NCBI GenBank assembly: GCA_035512595.1
Contig: DATKDU010000182.1
Location: 1-13,428, forward strand
Direction: 5' to 3'
Origin: DATKDU01 sp035512595
Lineage (GTDB): Bacteria > Planctomycetota > Planctomycetia > Pirellulales > Pirellulaceae
Length of the DNA: 13,428 nucleotides
Position 1 is the stretch's first letter. Each line of letters starts with the position of its first letter. The notes under the pieces were generated by a model. That model ran no database searches, was not told the origin of the DNA, and saw only the letters and a program-made list of their open reading frames with translations. The translations under genes were made by a program, and so were the position numbers. Positions 6,448 through 13,428 of the stretch are shown here, in pieces.

Positions 6448-9156
6448 ATGCTCTCCGTCAATCAACGCACGCTGGCTGGAAAACTCAACGGTCACTCGCG
6501 CCGGGCTCTGGAAGGGGCCGCAGGCCTGTGCCTCTCGCGCACGAATTACAACGTGGAGATCGAGCACTGGCTGATGAAGCTCTTGGAAACGACCGGCACC
6601 GACCTGGAAGCGATCCTCAAGCGGTTCGAGATCGACCCGTCGCACCTGACCCGCGACCTGACCCGCGTTCTCGACGGCCTGCCCACCGGCAATGCCCGCA
6701 GCCCCTCCCTGTCGCAGAAGCTGTTCGATCTGACGCAGCAAGCGTGGCTCGCTGCGTCGGTCGAGTTCCAGTCGGGAGCGATCCGCAGCGGACATTTGGT
6801 CTATGCCCTCCTCGCCGACAAGGCACTGGCCAACGACGTGCGGCAGATTTCGGGCGAGTGGGCCAAGATTTCCCCCGAAGCGCTCCTCAAGGAACTCCCC
6901 GGCATCGTCGCCAGCACGCTCGAAGGCTCGATGACCGAGCCGGTCGCTCCGCCCGGCGTACCACGAGTGGGAGACGGCCAACCCCAGCGTCCAGGCGGCC
7001 GCACGCCGGCACTCGACCAGTACACGATCAACCTCACGCAGCGCGCTAAAGAAGGGAAGATCGACCCGGTCATCGGCCGCGATCCGGAAATCCGCCAGGT
7101 GATCGACATCCTCATGCGCCGCCGGCAGAACAACCCGATCCTCACCGGCGAAGCGGGGGTTGGCAAAACGGCAGTTGCCGAGGGTTTCGCTCTCTTGATC
7201 GCCGCCAAGGATGTCCCGCCGCCGCTGCAAAACGTGGCGCTGCACACGCTCGATTTGGGGTTGCTCCAGGCCGGCGCCGGCGTCAAAGGGGAGTTCGAAG
7301 CCCGGCTCAAATCGGTCATCGACGAGGTCAAAGCCTCGCCCACCCCGATCATCGTATTCATCGACGAAGCGCACACCATGATCGGGGCCGGCGGCTCGGC
7401 CGGCCAGGGAGATGCCGCCAACCTGCTCAAGCCGGCGCTGGCCCGCGGCGAATTCCGCACGATTGCCGCCACCACCTGGGCGGAATACAAGAAGTACTTT
7501 GAGAAGGACGCCGCCCTGGCCCGCCGCTTCCAGGTGGTCAAGGTCGAGGAGCCGACCGAGCGGACAGCCGTCGAGATGATGCGGGGCTTGGTGGCGACGC
7601 TCGAAAAGCACCACGGCGTCGTCGTCGAGAACGAAGCGGTCGAAGAAGCGGTTCGCCTCAGCCACCGCTATATCAGCGGCCGGCAATTGCCCGACAAGTC
7701 GGTGAGCCTGCTCGATACGACCGCGGCGGCCATCGCCATCAGCCAGAATGCCGAGCCGCCGGCCGTGCAGGACACGCGGCGGCGGATCGACCAGGCAAAG
7801 ATCGCCCTGGAAATCCTTGGCCGCGAGGAAGAACTGGGGTTTCAACATGCCGAGAAGCGCGAAGCCCTCGCCAAGGAACTGGCCGCGGCCGAAAAGAACC
7901 TCGCCGATCTGACCGTCCGCTGGGACAAGGAGAAGGAGCTCGTCGGCAAGATGCACGACGTGCGCAGGCAACTCACCGAGCCGGCGAAACCGGAGGCGGC
8001 TGCGCCTGCTGGCAAAGACGCCAAGGCTCCCGCTGCTCCTGCTCCCACACTTACTGATCAGCAGCGCGCCGACCTGAAAACGCAGTACGAAAAGCTCCGC
8101 GCCGATCTGGCCGCCCTGCAAGGGGACAGCCCCCTCGTCCATCCGGCCGTCACCGGCACCGCCATTGCCGGCACCGTCGCCTCCTGGACCGGCATTCCGC
8201 TGGGCCGCATGCTGGCCAACGAGCGGCGGACGGTTCTCAAGCTCAAGGAGCTGATGGAGGAGGCGATCGTCGGCCAGTCGCACGCCCTGGATGCCATCGC
8301 CCAGACGATCCGCACTTCGCGGGCGCACCTGGGCGACCCTGGCAAGCCGATCGGCGTGTTCATGCTGGCCGGCCCCAGCGGCGTCGGCAAGACGGAGACC
8401 GCCATCACGCTCGCCAACCTGCTCTACGGCGGCGAGCAGAACCTGACCGTGATCAACATGTCGGAGTTCAAGGAGGAGCACAAGGTTTCGCTGCTGATGG
8501 GCTCGCCGCCGGGATACGTCGGCTATGGCGAAGGGGGCGTGCTCACCGAGGCGGTCCGCCGCAAGCCGTACAGCGTGATCCTGCTCGATGAGATGGAAAA
8601 AGCCCACCCCGGCGTGCAGGACGTCTTCTACCAGGTGTTCGACAAGGGGCAGATGAAGGACGGCGAAGGGCGGGACATCAACTTCCGCAACAGCGTGATC
8701 CTGATGACGACAAACGCCGGCACGGAGATCGTCAAGAACCTGTGCAGCGATCCGGAGACGCGTCCGGCTGCCGACGCATTCACCCAGGCGGTCTTTCCCA
8801 AGCTGCTGGAGCACTTCAAGCCGGCCTTCCTCGGCCGCGTGCAGGTGATTCCGTATTACACGCTGGCCGACGACGTGCTGCGGAGCATCATCAAGCTCAA
8901 GCTGGGGAAGATCGCCCGGCGGATGGACGAGAATTACCGGGCGAAGCTCACCTGGTCGGACGACGTCGTGGAAAACATCGCCACCCGCTGCACCGAGGCC
9001 GACACCGGCGCCCGCAACATCGACAACATCCTCTCGCGGACGCTCCTGCCCGAACTGTCCGCCGAGTTCCTCGGCCGCCTGGCCGAAGGGGAAAAGGTGA
9101 AAGCGGCCAAAGTCACCATCGGCGACGGCGGGGCGTTCAAGTACGAGGTGACGTGA
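6448..9156 (+). CDS. clpV: Type VI secretion AAA+ ATPase ClpV (TssH)
   Basis: This 902-residue ClpB-type ATPase would disassemble the contracted TssB/TssC sheath so that the T6SS can be reused. Domains in order: a Clp-N-like helical domain (about 10-160), whose RRALEGAAGLCLSRTNYNVE stretch is typical of ClpV; a proline-rich linker; a first AAA+ module with Walker A GEAGVGKT (234-241) and Walker B FIDEAH (Asp306, Glu307); a coiled-coil middle region (about 440-560); a second AAA+ module with Walker A GPSGVGKT (642-649) and Walker B LLDEMEKAH (Asp714, Glu715); and a C-terminal domain. The middle region is broken by an Ala/Pro/Lys-rich stretch at about 512-536. ATG 6448 is preferred over the upstream TTG at 6388 because it begins directly before the N-domain and a GGAAAA lies just upstream. 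SVNQRTLAGKLN and the neighbouring tagJ support ClpV rather than the chaperone ClpB. Confidence 0.95.
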   Translation: MLSVNQRTLAGKLNGHSRRALEGAAGLCLSRTNYNVEIEHWLMKLLETTGTDLEAILKRFEIDPSHLTRDLTRVLDGLPTGNARSPSLSQKLFDLTQQAWLAASVEFQSGAIRSGHLVYALLADKALANDVRQISGEWAKISPEALLKELPGIVASTLEGSMTEPVAPPGVPRVGDGQPQRPGGRTPALDQYTINLTQRAKEGKIDPVIGRDPEIRQVIDILMRRRQNNPILTGEAGVGKTAVAEGFALLIAAKDVPPPLQNVALHTLDLGLLQAGAGVKGEFEARLKSVIDEVKASPTPIIVFIDEAHTMIGAGGSAGQGDAANLLKPALARGEFRTIAATTWAEYKKYFEKDAALARRFQVVKVEEPTERTAVEMMRGLVATLEKHHGVVVENEAVEEAVRLSHRYISGRQLPDKSVSLLDTTAAAIAISQNAEPPAVQDTRRRIDQAKIALEILGREEELGFQHAEKREALAKELAAAEKNLADLTVRWDKEKELVGKMHDVRRQLTEPAKPEAAAPAGKDAKAPAAPAPTLTDQQRADLKTQYEKLRADLAALQGDSPLVHPAVTGTAIAGTVASWTGIPLGRMLANERRTVLKLKELMEEAIVGQSHALDAIAQTIRTSRAHLGDPGKPIGVFMLAGPSGVGKTETAITLANLLYGGEQNLTVINMSEFKEEHKVSLLMGSPPGYVGYGEGGVLTEAVRRKPYSVILLDEMEKAHPGVQDVFYQVFDKGQMKDGEGRDINFRNSVILMTTNAGTEIVKNLCSDPETRPAADAFTQAVFPKLLEHFKPAFLGRVQVIPYYTLADDVLRSIIKLKLGKIARRMDENYRAKLTWSDDVVENIATRCTEADTGARNIDNILSRTLLPELSAEFLGRLAEGEKVKAAKVTIGDGGAFKYEVT

Positions 9157-9181
9157 TGTTGAGCCGCCGCGCCCAAGCGCG

Positions 9182-10639
9182 CTATGCGATGATCTCGCTC
9201 ACCACCCGCCCATGTACGTCGGTCAGCCGGAAGTCACGGCCGGCGTAGCGGTAAGTAAGGCGCGTGTGATCAAAGCCGAGCAGGTGCAAGAGCGTCGCGT
9301 GCAGATCGTGGACGTGGACGCGGTTCTCGACGGCCCGGTAGCCAAACTCGTCCGTCGCGCCGTACGTCATGCCCCCCTTGATCCCGCCGCCGGCCAGGAC
9401 GATCGAAAATCCCCAGTGATTGTGGTCGCGGCCCAGCTTCGCGTCCCCCGTCCCCGGCTGCGGCAGCTCGACGCTCGGCGTGCGGCCGAATTCGCCGCCG
9501 ATTATGAGGATCGTCTCTTCGAAGAGTCCCCGCGCCTTCAGGTCGGCAATCAGCGCGCCGATCGCCTGGTCGCACTCGCCGGAAAGCTTTCGATGGTTGT
9601 CGCCGACGTTAGAGTGGGCGTCCCACGGCTGCACGTCGCCGTGGTAGCACTGCACGACGCGCACCCCCCGCTCGATCAGCCGCCGGGCGATGAGGATCTG
9701 CCGGGCCTGCGTCCCCGGGCCGTAAGCGTCGAGAACGTGCTGCGGCTCGCGGCTGACGTCGAAGGCCTCGGCCGCTTCGGATTGCATGCGGTAGGCCAAC
9801 TCGAACGACTCGATGCGGGCGTCGAGTGCCGCGTCTTCGGGGCGCTGCTGTAGATGCTGGCGGTTGAGGTCGGCCAGCAGATCGAGCTGCCGCCGCTGCT
9901 GCACCGGGGTAACGAAGTCGCTCTTGATGTTCTCGATCAGCTCCTCGATCTTGGTTTTGTTCGTGTTGAGGTACGTCCCCTGGTAAATGCCGGGGAGGAA
10001 TGCCGCCCGCCAGTTGGAGACGTCGGCCACGGGGAGGCCGGGGCACATGGCGACGTAGCCCGGCAGGTTCTGGTTTTCGCTCCCCATGCCGTAGGTGATC
10101 CACGCGCCGTAGCTGGGGCGGCTGAGGCGCTCGTCGCCGCAGTTCATCAGCCGCATCGACTGCTCGTGGTTGGGCGTGTTGGCGTACATCGAGCGGATGA
10201 CGCACAGGTCGTCGGCGTGCTTGCCGAGGTTGGCGAAAATCTCGGCAATCTCCAGGCCGCTGTTGCCGTGCTTGTTAAACTTGAACGGCGAGGGGAGAGC
10301 GGCGCCAGTCGGCCGCTCGGTGGTGAGATTTCCCGTTGGCAGTTTCTGCCCTTCGTACTTCGATAGCAGCGGCTTGGGATCGAACGTATCGACCTGCGAC
10401 GGGCCGCCGTTGAGATAGATGTGAATCAGGTGCTTCGCTTTGCCCTTAAAGTGCGCCGGCTTGGGCGCCAGCGGACTGGTTGGTTTCGATTCTCCCGCGG
10501 TGACAGTGCTGAGGAGCCCTTCCTGGCCCATGAGCGCCGCCAGACCGAGCACGCCCAAGCCGGTGCCAAAGCGGTGGAGAGCCTGGCGGCGGGAGCAGCA
10601 GATTGCGGATTGCGAATTGCGGATTGCGGATTGGTTCAC
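9182..10639 (-). CDS. DUF1501 family protein, predicted twin-arginine exported
   Basis: This 485-residue protein belongs to the DUF1501 family, abundant in Planctomycetes, related to the alkaline phosphatase/sulfatase fold and of unproven function. After a short N-region comes SRRQALHRFGTGLGVLGLAAL (residues 16-36), a twin-arginine-like signal with a hydrophobic core, indicating export. Typical blocks follow: HIYLNGGPSQVDTFDPKP, SMYANTPNHEQS, SYGAWITYGMG, QCYHGDVQPWDAHSN, IIGGEFGRTP and GRDHNHWGFSIVLAGGG. Its His/Asp-rich blocks could bind metal. GTG 10639 is chosen because it overlaps the Uma2 stop as GTGA and leaves a normal short N-region; no other start codon lies between it and the signal. 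Oddly, residues 3-13 are encoded by a heptamer array. The partner DUF1549/DUF1553 gene is two genes upstream instead of adjacent. The stop is 25 nt from the convergent clpV stop. Confidence 0.9.
   Translation of the reverse strand: MNQSAIRNSQSAICCSRRQALHRFGTGLGVLGLAALMGQEGLLSTVTAGESKPTSPLAPKPAHFKGKAKHLIHIYLNGGPSQVDTFDPKPLLSKYEGQKLPTGNLTTERPTGAALPSPFKFNKHGNSGLEIAEIFANLGKHADDLCVIRSMYANTPNHEQSMRLMNCGDERLSRPSYGAWITYGMGSENQNLPGYVAMCPGLPVADVSNWRAAFLPGIYQGTYLNTNKTKIEELIENIKSDFVTPVQQRRQLDLLADLNRQHLQQRPEDAALDARIESFELAYRMQSEAAEAFDVSREPQHVLDAYGPGTQARQILIARRLIERGVRVVQCYHGDVQPWDAHSNVGDNHRKLSGECDQAIGALIADLKARGLFEETILIIGGEFGRTPSVELPQPGTGDAKLGRDHNHWGFSIVLAGGGIKGGMTYGATDEFGYRAVENRVHVHDLHATLLHLLGFDHTRLTYRYAGRDFRLTDVHGRVVSEIIA
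10602..10632. repeat. Tandem ATTGCGG array coding for the DUF1501 N-terminus
   Basis: Four units on the plus strand: ATTGCGG, ATTGCGA, ATTGCGG, ATTGCGG, plus a trailing ATT. Read on the coding (minus) strand this is CCGCAAT, CCGCAAT, TCGCAAT, CCGCAAT, so the third unit is the variant. It translates as SAIRNSQSAI. The array begins 3 nt after the Uma2 stop codon. Confidence 0.93.
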
Positions 10640-11259
10640 GGTGCTGGAAAAACCTCGTCTACGAGAATGCTCAAGCCCGCCAATGCGGGCTCGGCACTGG
10701 CCCGCTCGCCGGCGCGAAAGACGGTCGGCGCATCGGGCTGATCGTGGCGGTAGGAGGAAATCGTGCGGGCCAGAGGATCGACGTCCCACACGACCTTGGT
10801 TCCGGCCTCGAAGTAATCCGCTCGCTTGGCCTGCATTTCCAATTCAGCGGCCGGGCCGTAGTCTTCTTCGCTGCGGACTTCGACGGCAAAGACGGGAGCA
10901 CCCTCGATGAACCTCATGCGGTTGCCAGGATGGCTGCCAACGTAAAGGGAAGCATCGGGTGAGAACGACTGCCTCCCGCTCGAAAGCGGCGGCAGCAAGA
11001 CGAAACCAATGCCGTCGGCATAGGCCGTTCCGCAGCCCGTTTGCTCAGCGTACTCGCGCAGCCGTATCGCAATCTCGAAAGCGACGAGGGAAGGGAGGTC
11101 TCCGCTGGCCATATAGTGCTTGATCCTCCCGCCGATCAATTCGGCCTTGCCTTCGACGCGGTAGAGATCGTCGAGCGTCGCCGGGGGTGAGCGTTGGATC
11201 ACAATACGGTCCTCGACAGCAAGGGTATTCTGCCTGCCAAACGTATTCTCCCCTCTCAT
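10636..11259 (-). CDS. Uma2 family (DUF820) PD-(D/E)XK nuclease-like protein
   Basis: This 207-residue protein has the Uma2/DUF820 pattern: PATLDDLYRVEGKAELIGGRI near the N-terminus (residues 26-46), with the first acidic residue Glu40; SPDASLY with Asp102; and FAVEVRSEEDYG with Glu127, then a lysine-bearing helix (Lys145, AKRADYFEAG) and VVWDVDP. These positions match the acidic-acidic-lysine core of the PD-(D/E)XK fold. The family is found in many copies in cyanobacteria and planctomycetes; its physiological role is unknown, and a nuclease is inferred from fold only. ATG 11259, 18 nt after the DUF1553 stop, is the preferred start; a TTG at 11268 and a GTG further in are possible. Its TGA overlaps the DUF1501 GTG (GTGA). 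It separates two genes that normally lie together, so it looks inserted. Confidence 0.88.
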   Translation of the reverse strand: MRGENTFGRQNTLAVEDRIVIQRSPPATLDDLYRVEGKAELIGGRIKHYMASGDLPSLVAFEIAIRLREYAEQTGCGTAYADGIGFVLLPPLSSGRQSFSPDASLYVGSHPGNRMRFIEGAPVFAVEVRSEEDYGPAAELEMQAKRADYFEAGTKVVWDVDPLARTISSYRHDQPDAPTVFRAGERASAEPALAGLSILVDEVFPAP

Positions 11260-11277
11260 TCGCTGCAAGGCAAACCA

Positions 11278-13428
11278 TCAATCCACAAACATCGCCTCGT
11301 TCGTGAGCAGCAGCACCTGTGCGAGCTGCGCCAGCGACGGGAGTTTTCCGTCCGCGGCGGGCTCGGCAGCGGCGGCTGCGAGAAACGACTCAAGCGCGCT
11401 CGACTCTTCGGCCGAAGGCTCGCGGAGCAGGATGATTTTGTAGAGCGTAGCAATGCGATCGCGGTCGCTGGCGCAGGCGGCCACATCCGGTCGGCTTGCC
11501 AGGTCGCGGGCCTGCTGCGCGACAAACGGCGAGTTGATGGCGAACAGCGCCTGCTGCGGCGTCGTCGTGTTCGGCCGCCGCTCGGCCGTCTGGTCGGGGC
11601 TGGCGAAGTCGAACGCCCGGTACATGCCGGGCACATCCTGCCGATCGACCAGGCCGTAAACCGTGCGGCGGGCGTTGGCCGGATCGCCGGCGGCATTGAC
11701 CGGCCGGCCGTACATCGCGTGCGTCAGCCTTCCGCTGGCGGCGAGCATCCCGTCGCGCATCGCTTCCAGGTCAAGCCGCCGCCGGTGTGTCCGCCACAAG
11801 AGCCGGTTGTCGGGATCGACGGCTCGCGCCTCCGGCCGATCGGCGGACGACTGTTGCCACGTTGCGGACGAGACGATGCGGCGGTGAAGGCGCTTGAGAC
11901 TCCATTGCGGATTGCGGATTGCGGATTGCGGATTTCCGGCATCCTGAACCCTGAACCCGGAACCCTGAACCCTCTCCCCGCGCAACTGAACAGCCAGCCA
12001 ATCGAGCAGCTCCGGATTGGCCGGCGGCGTGCTCCGCGTGCCAAAGTCGCTGGGGGACGACACGAGCGGCTCTCCCCAGTGGTGCATCCAGATCCGGTTC
12101 GCCAGGACCCGCGGCGTCAGCGGGTTTTCGCGCGCCGTGATCGCCCGTGCCAGATCGAGCCGGCCACTGCCGGTGGTGAAGGGTTGCTCGCCACTGCCGG
12201 CAAACAGCGTCAAAAATCGCCGCGAGACGCTTTCGCCCGGCTGGTTGGGATTGCCGCGGACGAAGATCCGCGGGCTGTGAAGCTGTTGTTGATCGATGAG
12301 GGTCATTGCCCGCGGCGGCGCGCCGGGAGTGGTCACGGCCAGCTTGTCGAGCTCCCCCTGCAGCGAGTGGACCGTGCCGCGCTCGACGCGGGCCATGTAG
12401 AGGTAGGCGTGATTCCGCGGAAAGAAGATCGGGTTTCCCTCACCTGTGATGACCTCCAGCAGTTGCTTCTGCGCGTCGCTCAGCGCGCCGCTGGCAGTGC
12501 CGGTGGTTTTCGACGATTCGTAGACCAGCTTGAACAGATCGCCGTAAGCTCGCGCCACCTGCTCCTTGCTCGGCATCGTCGCCTTGCCGAGCATCTCCTT
12601 CACAACCGGATTGACCTGTCCCGGCTGAAGTCCGTCGGGTACGTTCCGCCACTTGCCGACGATCTCCGCCGCCTTAGCCGCAAAAGATGCTTCGCCGGCC
12701 GCGTCGATTCGCACCAGCTCGCTCCACGGCCCGAAGACCGGATCATCGCTGGTGCCGTGCTTCTCGACATACTTCCGCCAGCGGTGGACGATCTGCGGCC
12801 GCAGGTCGTCAGGGGAGAGCGACAGGTAGTAGATTGCCGACTCCAGCGGATCGGGCTTTTGCGTGGCGATCCGCACCAGGTAGTCGCCGACCCGCTGCCG
12901 GGCCGTCTCCAGCAGCGTCGCATACTGCGAGTCGATGTGGTCCGAGAGCTTCTTGCGGATCGGCCCCGCCTTGACCTCGAAGTCGGCATATCCGGGCGTT
13001 TCCTCCGGCCGGGCGGTCAGCGGCAATTCCAGCGGCTCCTCGCTGCTGGCAAAAACGCCGTACAGCGCGTAATAGTCCGCCTGCGAGATGGCGTCGTACT
13101 TGTGGTCGTGGCAGCGGGCGCAGGCCACGGTCAGCCCCATCATGCCGCGGGTCACGGTGTCGATCCGGTCGTCGTACACGTCGTGCAGATTGCTGTCGAA
13201 CATCCGGCCGAGCGTGAGATAGCCCATTGCCGCCAATCGCCAAGGCTGGTCGTTGGGCGCGCTACTGTCGGCCGCGATTTGGTCGGCAATGAATTCATCC
13301 AGCGGCAAATCCTCATTGAACGCGCGGATGACATAGTCGCGGTAGGTGTACGCATACGGCCGGATGCGGTCGTCGCCGTACATCAGGACTCCGTCCTTCG
13401 TGTCGGCATAGCGGGCCACGTCGAGCCA
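11278..13428 (-). CDS. DUF1549/DUF1553 planctomycete protein, 5' end cut by window edge
   Basis: The frame is open to the window edge (first complete codons read WLDVARYAD, a conserved internal DUF1549 stretch), so 716 residues of a larger protein are visible. DUF1549 continues with the YRDYVIRAFNEDLPLDEF block and GMMGLTVACARCHDHKYD (CARCH at 103-107) to about residue 125. A linker of roughly 250 residues leads to DUF1553, which shows RGNPNQPGE, PLTPRVLANRIWMHHWG, PSDFGTRSTPPANPELLDWL, WSLKRLHR, PDNRLLWRTHRRRLDLEAMRD and NTTTPQQALFAINSPF. Many homologues carry an N-terminal cytochrome c-like domain and signal peptide, which would lie beyond the window. Function is unknown; the protein is usually paired with DUF1501. 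Unusual here is an in-frame insert (about residues 486-508) made of two heptamer arrays between the LLDWL and WSLKRL blocks. Confidence 0.93.
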   Translation of the reverse strand, partial: WLDVARYADTKDGVLMYGDDRIRPYAYTYRDYVIRAFNEDLPLDEFIADQIAADSSAPNDQPWRLAAMGYLTLGRMFDSNLHDVYDDRIDTVTRGMMGLTVACARCHDHKYDAISQADYYALYGVFASSEEPLELPLTARPEETPGYADFEVKAGPIRKKLSDHIDSQYATLLETARQRVGDYLVRIATQKPDPLESAIYYLSLSPDDLRPQIVHRWRKYVEKHGTSDDPVFGPWSELVRIDAAGEASFAAKAAEIVGKWRNVPDGLQPGQVNPVVKEMLGKATMPSKEQVARAYGDLFKLVYESSKTTGTASGALSDAQKQLLEVITGEGNPIFFPRNHAYLYMARVERGTVHSLQGELDKLAVTTPGAPPRAMTLIDQQQLHSPRIFVRGNPNQPGESVSRRFLTLFAGSGEQPFTTGSGRLDLARAITARENPLTPRVLANRIWMHHWGEPLVSSPSDFGTRSTPPANPELLDWLAVQLRGERVQGSGFRVQDAGNPQSAIRNPQWSLKRLHRRIVSSATWQQSSADRPEARAVDPDNRLLWRTHRRRLDLEAMRDGMLAASGRLTHAMYGRPVNAAGDPANARRTVYGLVDRQDVPGMYRAFDFASPDQTAERRPNTTTPQQALFAINSPFVAQQARDLASRPDVAACASDRDRIATLYKIILLREPSAEESSALESFLAAAAAEPAADGKLPSLAQLAQVLLLTNEAMFVD
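11904..11934. repeat. Tandem ATTGCGG x4 array inside the DUF1553 coding region
   Basis: Four exact ATTGCGG units (11904-11931) plus ATT, in the same orientation as the array at 10602-10632. On the coding strand it is translated as NPQSAIRNPQ and joins directly to the conserved WSLKRLHR block. Confidence 0.95.
11944..11971. repeat. Tandem CTGAACC x4 array inside the DUF1553 coding region
   Basis: Units are CTGAACC, CTGAACC, CGGAACC, CTGAACC, so the third unit differs at one base. It lies 9 nt from the end of the ATTGCGG array and is translated on the minus strand as part of RVQGSGFRVQ. The same unit occurs in reverse complement in the tagJ-clpV intergenic region (6256-6269). Confidence 0.93.

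Noticed and set aside
6397..8814. An 805-codon open frame on the minus strand opposite clpV
   Set aside because: It has no recognisable domain and mirrors the codon bias of the confidently assigned clpV; long antisense frames are expected in GC-rich coding DNA.
13108..13122. CARCH as a c-type haem site
   Set aside because: It fits CxxCH, but it lies in the conserved DUF1549 CARCHDHK block rather than in a cytochrome c-like domain; haem binding cannot be claimed from this alone.

Overview
The window is GC-rich DNA from a member of the Planctomycetes, most likely of the Pirellula-type lineages. The strongest taxonomic sign is the pair at the right end: a DUF1549/DUF1553 protein (with its CARCHDHKYD motif) and a DUF1501 protein with a twin-arginine-type N-terminus. 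Such pairs are amplified in planctomycete genomes. Lineage is inferred from gene families only.

Layout. (1) 2-664, plus strand: a Nif3-like dinuclear-metal protein cut by the left edge. (2) 849-2348, plus: the double GTPase Der (EngA), a ribosome-assembly factor. (3) 2379-5051, minus: a likely operon, in transcription order a fusion of a GtrA-type membrane domain to a ribulose-phosphate 3-epimerase-like barrel, an AraD-type L-ribulose-5-phosphate 4-epimerase (ATGA overlap), and beyond a large inverted repeat a soluble family 2 glycosyltransferase. (4) 5433-9156: two type VI secretion genes facing away from each other, tagJ/impE (minus) and clpV/tssH (plus). No other T6SS gene is in the window. 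(5) 9182-13428, minus: DUF1549/DUF1553 protein (cut by the right edge), an Uma2-family nuclease-like gene, and a DUF1501 protein. The Uma2 gene separates a pair that is usually adjacent, and its stop overlaps the DUF1501 start as GTGA.

The most unusual non-gene signal is a set of short arrays that all have a 7-nt period but different sequences (AATGACC, ATTGCGG, CTGAACC, GTGAGTG, GGCTCCT). Two arrays in opposite orientation form perfect 31-bp inverted repeats at 693-768 and 3133-3218. The two copies differ by one compensated base pair. Other arrays fill the tagJ-clpV intergenic region, and some are translated: one encodes the N-terminus of the DUF1501 protein, and two adjacent ones add an in-frame insert to the DUF1553 protein. 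Several four-unit arrays share the pattern A-A-A'-A, with the third unit diverged.

The best candidate for an undescribed protein system is the GtrA-epimerase fusion with AraD and the glycosyltransferase. The two epimerases catalyse consecutive steps (L-ribulose-5-P to D-xylulose-5-P to D-ribulose-5-P), and one appears tethered to the membrane by a domain family associated with polyprenyl-linked sugar export. A role in supplying a pentose to a lipid-linked glycan is my inference.
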